64,000 nucleotides of DNA, taken from contig NZ_FOMK01000009.1 in the NCBI RefSeq assembly GCF_900112615.1, positions 124,001-188,000 on the forward strand, read 5' to 3'. The notes beneath the pieces were generated by a model. The model did not search any database. It had not been told where the DNA came from and saw nothing but the letters and a program-made list of their open reading frames with translations. The stretch comes from Chitinophaga sp. CF118. GTDB lineage: Bacteria; Bacteroidota; Bacteroidia; Chitinophagales; Chitinophagaceae. Positions within the stretch are counted from its first letter, which is position 1. Each line of letters begins with the position of its first letter. Shown in pieces: positions 43,002-51,406 of the stretch. The position numbers were made by a program, and so were the translations under genes.

Positions 43002-44372
43002 TCAGAATAATCCTTTGTATACTTCGTCTACTCTGCCTACAGCGATCACTTCTATATTGAACTTGCTGAAGTCAACACCTTTTTTGTTATACCGGCTAAC
43101 GAATATTTTTTCGAAGCCCAGTTTCTCTGCTTCTGCAATACGTTGCTCTATCCGGTTAACGGCACGTATTTCTCCGCTTAATCCCACTTCTCCTGCAAAG
43201 CAGATGTTGCTTCCAATAGCAATATCTTCGTAAGAAGAAAGCAGGGCACATAATACAGAGAGATCTATAGAAGGGTCTTCAACACGAATTCCACCAGCAA
43301 TATTCAGGAATACATCTTTCATCCCAAAATGAAATCCACCGCGTTTTTCCAATACTGCAAGCAGGAGTTGTAACCTGCGGAGATCAAAACCGGTAACGGT
43401 ACGTTGAGGAGTACCGTAAACAGATTGCGTTACAAGTGCCTGTACTTCTACCAGCATCGGGCGCATTCCTTCCATGGTAGAAGCAATCGCCACGCCACTG
43501 AGCATGTCTTCCCGCTGTGATATCAGTATCTCGGAAGGGTTGGTCACCTGCCTGAGCCCCTGCCCGGTCATTTCATAAATGCCCAACTCTGCGGTGGAGC
43601 CAAAGCGGTTCTTTATAGTGCGTAAAATGCGATATGCATAGTGTTGATCACCTTCAAATTGTAACACTGTATCTACCATGTGTTCCAATATTTTAGGGCC
43701 GGCAATTGAGCCATCTTTTGTGATATGACCAATAAGAAATACTGGTGTATGACTTTCTTTAGCAAAGCGTTGCATCTCTGCTGCCGTTTCTCTTATTTGT
43801 GATACACTTCCGGGAGCGGACTCTATTAAAGGAGACTGTAATGTTTGTATAGAATCTATAATAACTAGTTGCGGACGGAGTTTTTTTATTTCCTGAAAAA
43901 TGGTTTGTGTAGATGTTTCAGTAAGCAGGTAGAACTGATCATTTTTGATCTGCAATCTATCTGCGCGCATCTTTATTTGTTGTGCGCTTTCTTCGCCACT
44001 TATATAGAGGGTAGTAATATTTTTAAGCTGTAGTGCGTTCTGGAGGAAGAGTGTGCTCTTACCAATACCAGGTTCGCCGCCAACCAGCACCAGAGAGCCT
44101 GGAACGATACCTCCGCCTAATACACGATTTAGTTCTCCATCAGGAGTTAACAATCTTTCTTCTTCAATACCGCTTACTTCCGAAAGGGTTACAAAGTTAT
44201 TAGAACGGCTGTTATCTTTTTCTTCCTGCCAGCTGATATTACGTAACGGAACATCTTTTTGTACTTTCTCTTCTACGAAAGTATTCCATTGTCCGCAACT
44301 GGGACATTTACCTGTCCACTTAGCTGATTCGTATCCGCAATGCTGACAAAAAAAAGCGGTTTTTATTTTCAT
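43002..44372 (-). CDS. radA: DNA repair protein RadA (Sms)
   Basis: A branch-migration helicase of recombination, 456 residues. Zinc ribbon cysteines are at residues 9, 12, 23 and 26 (CQHCG, CPSCG), Walker A GGEPGIGKS at 98-106, and the RadA-specific KNRFG motif plus a C-terminal Lon-protease-like domain (SGEIRAVNRIEQRIAEAEKLGF). The start codon is fixed by the zinc ribbon, yet the -7-like TAACTTCG (minus strand, 44377-44384) lies only 4 nt upstream, so the mRNA is probably leaderless. Confidence 0.97.
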   Translation of the reverse strand: MKIKTAFFCQHCGYESAKWTGKCPSCGQWNTFVEEKVQKDVPLRNISWQEEKDNSRSNNFVTLSEVSGIEEERLLTPDGELNRVLGGGIVPGSLVLVGGEPGIGKSTLFLQNALQLKNITTLYISGEESAQQIKMRADRLQIKNDQFYLLTETSTQTIFQEIKKLRPQLVIIDSIQTLQSPLIESAPGSVSQIRETAAEMQRFAKESHTPVFLIGHITKDGSIAGPKILEHMVDTVLQFEGDQHYAYRILRTIKNRFGSTAELGIYEMTGQGLRQVTNPSEILISQREDMLSGVAIASTMEGMRPMLVEVQALVTQSVYGTPQRTVTGFDLRRLQLLLAVLEKRGGFHFGMKDVFLNIAGGIRVEDPSIDLSVLCALLSSYEDIAIGSNICFAGEVGLSGEIRAVNRIEQRIAEAEKLGFEKIFVSRYNKKGVDFSKFNIEVIAVGRVDEVYKGLF

Positions 44373-45047
44373 GTGGCGAAGTTAAGTTTTTAGCGAGAAG
44401 CAATTAATTGTAAACAACAAGTTATCGATGTAAGAAGTCTGTTGAAAAAAATTATCAGAGAACATCATTTATCGATGAAAAAATATGTGAAAAGAGAAAT
44501 GCAGGTGTGAAATTTTAAGTGAGATCTCTTGAAAAAGAGCAACGGGGAAAATGTTGTAAAAAAGAAAAGAGCCAACAGAAGTTTCTGCTGACTCTTTCTA
44601 CTTACTAACCCATTAAATTCACGTGTAAATTACTAAATGGCTACAGAATAAAAAAGTTTATTTAATAGATGTGAATAACTTTTGATGGGTTGGGAGGGGG
44701 TGACAGATCGGCTCCCATAGCATGTTTCAGAGGAGAAAAGCATTTAATAATACGTTCAATTAAAGCTCGTAAAAGGTTGATAAATAGGAACGATGCCGCC
44801 CTAATTTATATATGAAAAATCGCTAATAGTTTGATAATTTATATCTGTCAGAACGGCTGAAAATAGGCTGAAATTTTTTTATTGTAGACATAATGGCAGT
44901 GTTAATTTTCATGATTGGCAGGAAAAAATGGGAGTTTTAAGCCGGTTTCTTAAGGAAATCCTAAATCATGAGCAGAAGGGGCTGTTGGATGCTTATTTGA
45001 TGGAAGTAGGTGTAATTTTGTAAACAATAAACCTTTATTCTATAATT
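44373..45047. other. 675-bp AT-rich intergenic region between radA and the YugP-like gene
   Basis: It contains the radA -7-like element at its left edge (44377-44384) and an imperfect hairpin with a T-rich end at about 44566-44597 that could terminate plus-strand transcription. A short duplicated GGCTGAAA lies near 44853-44871, and an exact -7 element TAATTTTG (45013-45020) sits 27 nt before the downstream ATG. A 31-codon ORF (44928-45023) is present but has no supporting feature. No RNA gene was recognised; a small RNA here cannot be excluded. Confidence 0.5.
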
Positions 45048-45737
45048 ATGACACCTGGAATTATGATCATATCGCTGATATTTATCGGTATCAGCATGTT
45101 GGTTAGTTTGCGATTGAAAAGCAAATTCAGGGAATACATCAATGTGCCGACCTCTTCCGGCCTAACGGGTAAGCAGGTGGCTGAGAAGATGCTCAGAGAG
45201 AACGGCGTATCTGGCGTGCAGGTAGTTTCCGTGGATGGCTTTTTGTCCGATCACTATGATCCGGCCAACAAAACAGTAAATCTTAGTCCTGAAGTATATA
45301 GTGGGGCAAACGTGGCAGCAGCAGCTGTTGCAGCGCATGAGTGCGGCCATGCCGTACAGCATGCCCGGGCATATCCCTGGTTATCAATGCGTTCCCGGCT
45401 GGTACCTGCCGTTCAGATCAGTTCCAGCCTGGTCCAGTGGGTACTGTTGGGAGGTATCCTGTTGATCAATGTATTTCCCGCTCTGTTGCTGGGAGGAATT
45501 GTACTGTTTGGTGTAACAACCGTCTTTTCGCTGATCACGCTACCCGTTGAGTTTGACGCATCCCGGAGGGCTTTAGCCTGGCTGGATAATACGAATCTGA
45601 TGCAAAGAGATGAGCACGATAAAGCTAAGGATGCTTTATGGTGGGCAGCCATGACCTATGTGGTGGCTGCGGTGGCTTCAGTGGTAACACTTTTGCAATA
45701 TATATTAATATATGCCGGAGTCCGGAACCGTGATTAA
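45048..45737 (+). CDS. YugP-like neutral zinc metallopeptidase
   Basis: A 229-residue membrane protein with an N-terminal anchor (residues about 2-20), the zinc motif AAHECGHAVQHA (HExxH type, around residues 98-109) and two or three further hydrophobic segments (about 125-165 and 195-225). FDASRRALAWL supplies the likely third region of the fold conserved in YugP proteins. Its substrate is unknown; Bacillus YugP is likewise uncharacterised. An exact -7 element lies at 45013-45020. A terminator-like hairpin follows at 45827. Confidence 0.85.
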   Translation: MTPGIMIISLIFIGISMLVSLRLKSKFREYINVPTSSGLTGKQVAEKMLRENGVSGVQVVSVDGFLSDHYDPANKTVNLSPEVYSGANVAAAAVAAHECGHAVQHARAYPWLSMRSRLVPAVQISSSLVQWVLLGGILLINVFPALLLGGIVLFGVTTVFSLITLPVEFDASRRALAWLDNTNLMQRDEHDKAKDALWWAAMTYVVAAVASVVTLLQYILIYAGVRNRD

Positions 45738-46162
45738 GAGATAGAAACCAGGTTTTGACAAGTGCGGCAGAGAAGGGGAGGCTGATCAATTCAATATTAT
45801 ATATACCAGGAAGTTGCTGGCTGGGAAGAAGTAGAGCTGATTATCAGGCTACGATCTTCTCAGCCAGTTTTTTTTGCCCTTTAATTGTCATGGGAATAAT
45901 GAGGTAACTATTTTGGAGATGCATATAATATACAATAAATGTATTACGACCTATTTATCAATGTAAAAAACGCTGATATTAAATCATGGGTATCGGTGTT
46001 AATAACTAATCGTCAAAATATTTATTGATAATCAGTAACTTGCAAGGGTGCTATGTAAAAAAGTCTTCAAAATGTATGGTTATTCAAAGGAAGAAAGTTA
46101 GCTTTGCACTCCCAAATTGTTTGGGATAGTTATAAGACGTAAAAATTTTATTATATACTATA
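45738..46162 (+). promoter_or_regulatory. Terminator, then promoter and leader of the rplM operon
   Basis: CTGGCTGGGAAGA and TCTTCTCAGCCAG (45827-45839, 45855-45867) followed by eight T form a terminator. The -7 element TAGCTTTG (46099-46106) is exact and should start transcription near 46110. At that point a perfect hairpin TCCCAAA-TTG-TTTGGGA (46110-46126) begins. The leader continues about 36 nt to ATG 46163. A hairpin at the very 5' end of an L13 mRNA is where an autoregulatory leader would be expected. Confidence 0.6.
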
Positions 46163-46606
46163 ATGAATACTTTAAGCTTCAAGACTAAATCGGCCAACGA
46201 CGCAACAGTAACGCGTGACTGGCACATTGTAGACGCTACCAACCTGACATTAGGCAGGATGAGCGCTAAGATTGCGTCCATTTTAAGAGGTAAGAACAAA
46301 CCTTACTATACACCTCATACAGACTGTGGTGATTTCATTATTGTTATCAATGCTGAAAAAGTAGCATTAACAGGTAACAAATGGAATGATAAGGAATATC
46401 TTACTTATTCCGGTTATCCGGGTGGTCAGAAGGCAGAAACTGCTAAAGAACTGATCCGCCGCAGACCAGAAGTAGTAATAGAAAGGGCTGTAAAGGGTAT
46501 GTTGCCTAAAAACCGCCTGGGACGTGCTATGTACAAGAAATTGTTCGTATATGCCGGTGCTGAACATCCGCACACAGCGCAGAAACCTAAATCCTTAACT
46601 TTCTAA
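46163..46606 (+). CDS. rplM: 50S ribosomal protein L13
   Basis: A 147-residue ribosomal protein of the large subunit. DWHIVDATNLTLGRMSAKIASILRGK, YTPHTDCGDFIIVINAEKVALTG, and RAVKGMLPKNRLGRAMYKKLFVYAG are the standard L13 blocks. It has a slightly longer N-terminus (about 18 residues before DWHIVDA) than E. coli L13. First gene of the rplM-rpsI-rpsB-tsf-pyrH series; rpsI follows after 14 bp. Confidence 0.98.
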   Translation: MNTLSFKTKSANDATVTRDWHIVDATNLTLGRMSAKIASILRGKNKPYYTPHTDCGDFIIVINAEKVALTGNKWNDKEYLTYSGYPGGQKAETAKELIRRRPEVVIERAVKGMLPKNRLGRAMYKKLFVYAGAEHPHTAQKPKSLTF

Positions 46607-46620
46607 TTCGTCTCTGATAC

Positions 46621-47010
46621 ATGGAAAAGCAAAAAAATACCATTGGTCGTCGTAAGGAAGCTGTTGCCCGTATCTATATCAGCAAGGGTACCGGTAACGT
46701 TATCATCAACGACAAGGACTATAAAACATACTTCTCGTTAGTTTACCTGCAGAACCAGGTTGAACTTCCGTTGAAAACAGTAGATGTACTGGATAAATTT
46801 GATATAAAGGTTAATGCTGCCGGTGGTGGTATCAAAGGTCAGGCAGAAGCCGTGAAACTGGGTATCGCACGTGCATTATGTGAAGTGAACATAGAGTTCC
46901 GTCCTGCATTGAAGGCGGCTGGTTTACTGAAACGTGATCCAAGAGGCGTTGAGCGTAAGAAACCAGGTAAACGTAAGGCTAGAAGAAGCTTCCAGTTCTC
47001 TAAACGCTAA
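46621..47010 (+). CDS. rpsI: 30S ribosomal protein S9
   Basis: 129 residues, with the S9 hallmarks GRRKEAVARIYISKGTG near the N-terminus, GGGIKGQAEAVKLGIARAL in the middle, and the C-terminal LLKRDPRGVERKKPGKRKARRSFQFSKR tail whose last basic residues reach the P-site tRNA in known ribosomes. It is translationally linked to rplM (14-bp gap) and followed 74 bp later by rpsB. Confidence 0.98.
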   Translation: MEKQKNTIGRRKEAVARIYISKGTGNVIINDKDYKTYFSLVYLQNQVELPLKTVDVLDKFDIKVNAAGGGIKGQAEAVKLGIARALCEVNIEFRPALKAAGLLKRDPRGVERKKPGKRKARRSFQFSKR

Positions 47011-47084
47011 TTGTGGTGAATGCATAAGCTTAACCGCTGATTGCAGATTATTAACATTGATCCTTTATAACAGAGCATAATAAC

Positions 47085-48122
47085 ATGGAAAATAATACCT
47101 CATTACAGCAGCAGTTACTGGAGGCAGGTGTACACTTCGGTCACCTGAAGAAGAAGTGGAATCCTAAAATGCTGCCTTATATTTTCGCAGAAAAGAAAGG
47201 TATTCACATCATAGATCTTAACAAAACAGTTGAAGGTTTAGAGGAAGCAGCAGCTGCCCTTAAATCTATCGCGAAGAGTGGTAAGAAGATCATGTTTGTG
47301 GCAACAAAAAAACAAGCTAAAGAAATCGTAGCAGAAGCTGCTAAGCGTGTAAACATGCCTTACGTTACCGAAAGGTGGTTAGGTGGTATGTTAACTAACT
47401 TCGCTACTATCCGTAAGAGCGTTAAGAAGATGCAGAGCATCGAAAAAATGCTGACTGACGGTACTTTCGATAGCATTACCAAGAAAGAACGTCTGACTTT
47501 AACCCGCGATAAGGAGAAAATGGAGAAAGTTCTGGGTGGTATCGCTCAGCTGGCCCGTGTTCCTGCTGCATTGTTCCTGGTTGACATCAGCCATGAGCAC
47601 ATTGCACTGGCAGAAGCTCGTCGCCTGGGTGTTTCTACCTTCGGTATGGTAGATACTAACTCAGATCCTACTAAAGTTGACTTCGCAGTTCCTGCAAATG
47701 ACGACGCTACCAAATCAATAGCAATTATCACCAACTACATCGCTGCAGCAATTGCAGAAGGGTTGTCTGAAAGAGCTAGCGAAAAAACTGACGACGTTAT
47801 AGAAGAGGAAGAAGCTGACAACCAGGCGCTGAAATTCGAACTGGAAGGTGGCGATGATCGTGGTGAAAGAGGTCGTAAACCAGGTGGTCCTGGTCGTGGC
47901 GGTCCTGGTGGCGGTGGCCGTGGTCCTGGTGGACCAGGTGGTCGCGGTCCTGGTGGAGCTGGCGGCGGTGGTAACAGGCCCGGTGGTGGTGGCGGTAACA
48001 GACCTGGTGGTCCTGGCCGTGGTCCCGGTGGTGGCGGTAGCAGACCCGGTGGCGGTGGTGCAGGCGGACAACGTCGCCCAGCTGGTTCCGGTGGCGGTCC
48101 TAGACCCGGTGGTGCAAGATAA
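47085..48122 (+). CDS. rpsB: 30S ribosomal protein S2 with Gly/Arg/Pro-rich C-terminal extension
   Basis: A 345-residue protein. Residues 1-235 are a normal S2 (GVHFGHLKKKWNPKMLPYIF, TERWLGGMLTNFATIRKS, DISHEHIALAEARRLGV, VDTNSDPTKVDFAVPANDDA). An acidic linker EEEEAD follows. Residues 255-345 form a 91-residue low-complexity tail of RGG, GPGG and NRPGG repeats, probably disordered and able to bind RNA. E. coli S2 has about 241 residues and no such tail. The tail region (47847-48119) is the most GC-rich stretch in the window. A hairpin lies between rpsB and tsf. Confidence 0.96.
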   Translation: MENNTSLQQQLLEAGVHFGHLKKKWNPKMLPYIFAEKKGIHIIDLNKTVEGLEEAAAALKSIAKSGKKIMFVATKKQAKEIVAEAAKRVNMPYVTERWLGGMLTNFATIRKSVKKMQSIEKMLTDGTFDSITKKERLTLTRDKEKMEKVLGGIAQLARVPAALFLVDISHEHIALAEARRLGVSTFGMVDTNSDPTKVDFAVPANDDATKSIAIITNYIAAAIAEGLSERASEKTDDVIEEEEADNQALKFELEGGDDRGERGRKPGGPGRGGPGGGGRGPGGPGGRGPGGAGGGGNRPGGGGGNRPGGPGRGPGGGGSRPGGGGAGGQRRPAGSGGGPRPGGAR

Positions 48123-48142
48123 ACACTGATTAATCTAATAAT

Positions 48143-48190
48143 ATCAATTGCGAATCGTGGACATTCTTTGATCCGTGATTCGCAATTGAT
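48143..48190 (+). terminator. Long hairpin between rpsB and tsf (attenuator or mRNA-end structure)
   Basis: ATCAATTGCGAATC (48143-48156) pairs perfectly over 14 bp with GATTCGCAATTGAT (48177-48190), with a further GGA/TCC pair inside. No long T-run follows, so it is more likely an attenuator, processing site or stability element than a full terminator. It shares the decamer ATTGATCATT (48185-48194) with other intergenic hairpins here. Confidence 0.6.
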
Positions 48191-48243
48191 CATTAGTGAT
48201 GGATAAACTATAAATCTTAATTCATTTAAACTCATTATAAGTT

Positions 48244-49071
48244 ATGGCAGCAACAATTACAGCCGCTGATGTGAATAAACTGCGTCAGCAAACCGGAGCA
48301 GGTATGATGGATTGCAGAAAAGCACTGGTTGAAAGTGATGGCGATTTCGAAAAAGCAGTAGATTATCTGCGTAAGAAAGGACAGAAAGTAGCAGCTCTGC
48401 GTTCCGACCGTGAAACCAAAGAAGGTGTAATCATTGCTAAAACCGCAGCAGATGGTAAATCTGGTGTAGTTGTAGCTCTGGGTTGTGAAACTGACTTCGT
48501 TGCAAAAAACGAAGATTTCGTAAAATTTGCTCAGTCTATCGTTGATCTCGCTATCAGCATCGGTGCAAATACAGTAGAAGAACTGGCAGCAGCATCTCTG
48601 GATGGTGCTACAGTGGCAGATAAAGTGAATGATCAGGTAGCTAAGATCGGTGAAAAAATCACCCTGGCTAAGTTCGAAAAAATCACTGCTGCTTCCGTTA
48701 CTTCTTATATCCACGGTAACTACCGTATGGGTGTACTGGTAGGCTTCACTGCTCCAGTTTCTGAAGAAGTTGGTAAAGATATCGCTATGCAGATCGCAGC
48801 TATGAACCCGATTGCAGTTGATGCAGACGGCGTACCAGCTGAACTGGTAGCTCGCGAAAGAGAGATCGCTATCGATCAGATCAAAGCTGAAGGTAAGCCA
48901 GCTGAAATGGCTGAAAAGATCGCACAAGGCAAGATCAATAAGTTCTATAAAGATAGTACCCTGTTACAGCAGGCTTTTGTTAAGGATAGCAACAAGTCTG
49001 TAGCTGATTACCTGAAATCTGTAAGCGCAGACCTGAAGGTAACCGGATTCACCAGGATCGCATTAGGGTAA
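48244..49071 (+). CDS. tsf: Elongation factor Ts
   Basis: The nucleotide exchange factor for EF-Tu, 275 residues. The N-terminal UBA-like domain (VNKLRQQTGAGMMDCRKALVESDGDFEKAVDYLRKKG) and the TDFVAKN motif (GCETDFVAKNEDF) are diagnostic. The core subdomains and the C-terminal FVKDSNKSVADYL segment are complete. It follows rpsB, the usual bacterial order, but a long hairpin separates them. A terminator follows. Confidence 0.98.
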   Translation: MAATITAADVNKLRQQTGAGMMDCRKALVESDGDFEKAVDYLRKKGQKVAALRSDRETKEGVIIAKTAADGKSGVVVALGCETDFVAKNEDFVKFAQSIVDLAISIGANTVEELAAASLDGATVADKVNDQVAKIGEKITLAKFEKITAASVTSYIHGNYRMGVLVGFTAPVSEEVGKDIAMQIAAMNPIAVDADGVPAELVAREREIAIDQIKAEGKPAEMAEKIAQGKINKFYKDSTLLQQAFVKDSNKSVADYLKSVSADLKVTGFTRIALG

Positions 49072-49087
49072 TTTATTTACCTGTAAG

Positions 49088-49120
49088 AAAGGAGAGACTT
49101 TTAGTTCTCTCCTTTTTTTT
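49088..49120 (+). terminator. Intrinsic terminator after tsf
   Basis: AAAGGAGAGA (49088-49097) pairs with TCTCTCCTTT (49106-49115) and is followed by T residues, so pyrH is probably transcribed separately from a -7-like TATCTTCG at 49171-49178. Confidence 0.88.
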
Positions 49121-49230
49121 GTGCCTATATGGACAGCATGTAATAAGAATGCAGCGTTCCGCATTTTTTGTATCTTCGGGCCTAGTAATCTATTCTCTAA
49201 CTACAATCTCAATATCATTTTTCAATAATC

Positions 49231-49944
49231 ATGTTGCCAAAGTATAAACGTATTTTACTCAAACTGAGTGGGGAATCCCTGATGGGAGATGGTAATTATG
49301 GTATCGATCACAAAGTGATCTCGCAGTATGCATACGATATCAAAGCCGCAACAGACCTGGGCGTACAGGTAGCCATCGTTATTGGCGGTGGTAATATCTA
49401 CAGGGGGATGAATGAAGCAGAAACTGGTATTGAAAGGGCACAGGGAGACTACATGGGCATGCTTGCAACAGTGATCAATGGTATGGCTATGCAAAGCGGA
49501 CTGGAGAAGGCCGGGCTTTATACACGCCTTCAATCTGCTATTAAAATGGAACAGATAGCAGAACCTTATATCCGTCGCCGGGCTATCCGCCACCTTGAAA
49601 AAGGACGTGTGGTAATCTTTGGAGCGGGTACCGGTAACCCTTACTTTACTACAGATACGGCAGCATCCCTTCGCGCTATCGAAATCCAGGCAGATGTGAT
49701 TCTGAAAGGTACACGTGTAGATGGTATCTACACCGCAGATCCTGAAAAAGATCCTACCGCTACCCGTTATGAATCCATTACTTTCTCAGAAGTATATCAG
49801 AAGTCTTTAAATGTAATGGACATGACAGCGTTTACTCTTTGCCAGGAAAACAAACTGCCCATCATTGTGTTCGATATGAACAGAGTGGGCAATCTTTTGC
49901 AGGTGATCATGGGTAAAAATGTGGGTACATTGGTAACCGGATGA
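49231..49944 (+). CDS. pyrH: UMP kinase
   Basis: Phosphorylates UMP to UDP in pyrimidine nucleotide synthesis. The 237-residue amino-acid-kinase-fold protein has KRILLKLSGESLMGD, IVIGGGNIYRG, DYMGMLATVINGMAMQ, RAIRHLEKGRVVIFGAGTGNPYFTTDTAA and VDGIYTADPEKD, all PyrH signatures. It belongs to the tsf-pyrH gene neighbourhood common in bacteria, but a terminator and own -7-like element suggest independent expression. Confidence 0.98.
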   Translation: MLPKYKRILLKLSGESLMGDGNYGIDHKVISQYAYDIKAATDLGVQVAIVIGGGNIYRGMNEAETGIERAQGDYMGMLATVINGMAMQSGLEKAGLYTRLQSAIKMEQIAEPYIRRRAIRHLEKGRVVIFGAGTGNPYFTTDTAASLRAIEIQADVILKGTRVDGIYTADPEKDPTATRYESITFSEVYQKSLNVMDMTAFTLCQENKLPIIVFDMNRVGNLLQVIMGKNVGTLVTG

Positions 49945-49969
49945 ACTTTACGATAAATTATTAAGGAAG

Positions 49970-50000
49970 AGGTTGTATCAAAGTATGGTACAACCTTTTT
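49970..50000 (+). terminator. Intrinsic terminator after pyrH
   Basis: AGGTTGTA (49970-49977) pairs with TACAACCT (49989-49996), followed by a short T-run. The remaining ~190 bp up to the converging DUF3298 gene show no gene. Confidence 0.7.
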
Positions 50001-50188
50001 CATTTGGTACCTATGGTCGTAAACGATCCTTAGTTCTTTCGTTTATTTTTGATACTACCCCTTCCTTTTTATTTAGGCCTCTTTCCCGATGAAAAAGTAT
50101 ACTTGTTTAAGTAATCTCCAGGCTTTTTATTAATGATTTAATGCTCTAAATAATGGCTTTTCATTCATGGAATAATAACCCATGATAG

Positions 50189-51274
50189 TTATTTCAACAC
50201 CGGTTTAATATCCTTAAAAGGAATGAATAAGGAAACCTGCCCTAATGCATAAGGTCCAATTTCATAAGGAGTATAACTAAATACCACACCTTTATCTGTA
50301 AGGTAAAAGTTATTATTAGGCTTGATCTCTTTTTGCAGCAACATTCCTTCTATAGATTCATCTTCTTCTACCTTGAACGCTTTACGGAATGACTTTTCCA
50401 GTTCCGGGATCAGCACAGTTTTATACTCGGGTTTAAAGATATCATCCAGTGTAAGGATCTTCTTCTTTTCCAGGTCCAATACCATGTAATTGGCGCCGTA
50501 ATTGCCATGTGCTCCACCTGTGTATTCGTAACTAAAGTATTCCAATGAGAGTAGCGGATAGTGATTCCACACCACTTTCATATCTGCATCAGCAGCCCAG
50601 TTTGATGTAAGCGGAATTCCTTCTGTGGTATCCATATCTACAGCAGCGGTTTTATAAGTAAGAAGGAAAGAGTCGATATCTCTTTTTATAAACTGGTGCA
50701 CATTATTTACTGATTTTCCTCCTGTAATACTTTTCCTGATAAAATCTGCGGTAGGTTCATCAGTAACCTCAGCAGAAGGCCATACGATACTGTTGCTTGC
50801 TTCTCCGGTAGGTGATGCAGGATGATTGGGAAACAACTTCAAAGAGTCTGCTGCATAATACACATCAAGGGCTATAGCGCCATCAAAATTAGCTTTTAAG
50901 GTAAATGGATATGAAGTGCCTTTGCCCCGCCAAACGCCCTTAAAAGTGCCCGCACTATCAAGCTGCCCTGTAAAGAATCTTTCTTCATTGCGATCTGTAT
51001 TTTCATTCAGCACTATTCTTTTACTATTGTCCGGGCTACCCCATATTAAAATAGGTTCGCCGATTTTATCATACATATAATAACCCTTGTACATCCAGGG
51101 ACCAGACTTTACCAGGTCCATCGTAACCGGCTGATCTCCGATCGTACCGGTGAGATGCACATAAAAATAAGGGGTAGTTGTAAGGTTTGGTACCGTAACT
51201 GAAGTACTATGTCTGGTTTGCCTGCCGCAGGAAACAAGAATACAACAGGTGATAGCAAATAGAAGAGTTCTCAT
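50189..51274 (-). CDS. DUF3298-domain lipoprotein
   Basis: A 361-residue protein with a lipoprotein signal (CCILVSC; lipidated Cys around residue 16). The C-terminal ~200 residues match the DUF3298 pattern also found in RsiV-type anti-sigma factors: EYFSYEYTGGAHGNYGANYMVLDLEKKKILTLDDIF (in parts) and the terminal PYEIGPYALGQVSLFIPF. The N-terminal part is a beta-rich domain without known match. Function unknown; lysozyme-binding as in RsiV is not implied. A -7-like TACTTTTA (minus strand, 51279-51286) lies 4 nt before the ATG. Confidence 0.8.
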   Translation of the reverse strand: MRTLLFAITCCILVSCGRQTRHSTSVTVPNLTTTPYFYVHLTGTIGDQPVTMDLVKSGPWMYKGYYMYDKIGEPILIWGSPDNSKRIVLNENTDRNEERFFTGQLDSAGTFKGVWRGKGTSYPFTLKANFDGAIALDVYYAADSLKLFPNHPASPTGEASNSIVWPSAEVTDEPTADFIRKSITGGKSVNNVHQFIKRDIDSFLLTYKTAAVDMDTTEGIPLTSNWAADADMKVVWNHYPLLSLEYFSYEYTGGAHGNYGANYMVLDLEKKKILTLDDIFKPEYKTVLIPELEKSFRKAFKVEEDESIEGMLLQKEIKPNNNFYLTDKGVVFSYTPYEIGPYALGQVSLFIPFKDIKPVLK

Positions 51275-51376
51275 GTGATAAAAGTACTAAATATTAGTAT
51301 CCGGTTAAAGTGTCTTTACTGATGATAATCATATTTTCAACCCGGCTGCGTACCGGTACAATTGCATTGCTTCTCC

Positions 51377-51384
51377 TATCTTTG
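51377..51384 (+). promoter_or_regulatory. -7 element of pdxH
   Basis: TATCTTTG is an exact -7 match, 22 nt before ATG 51407. It falls inside a longer in-frame reading from 51362, which is therefore not coding at its 5' end. Confidence 0.55.
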
Positions 51385-51406
51385 CGGAATAGAAAAATAT
51401 AGGCCC

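Noticed and set aside
44653..44820. Possible small RNA or tRNA-like sequence in the radA-YugP spacer
   Set aside because: No cloverleaf, no GGTTCGAATCC-type T-loop, no strong terminator next to a promoter; unsupported without transcription data.
44928..45023. 31-codon ORF upstream of the YugP-like gene
   Set aside because: No promoter, no recognisable motif, and its end overlaps the -7 element of the next gene; likely chance.
47735..48235. Long reverse-strand ORF of 166 residues rich in Pro and Gly opposite rpsB
   Set aside because: It mirrors the Gly/Arg-rich codons of the S2 tail; the low-complexity GGN/NCC pattern keeps several frames open. No independent promoter or family match.
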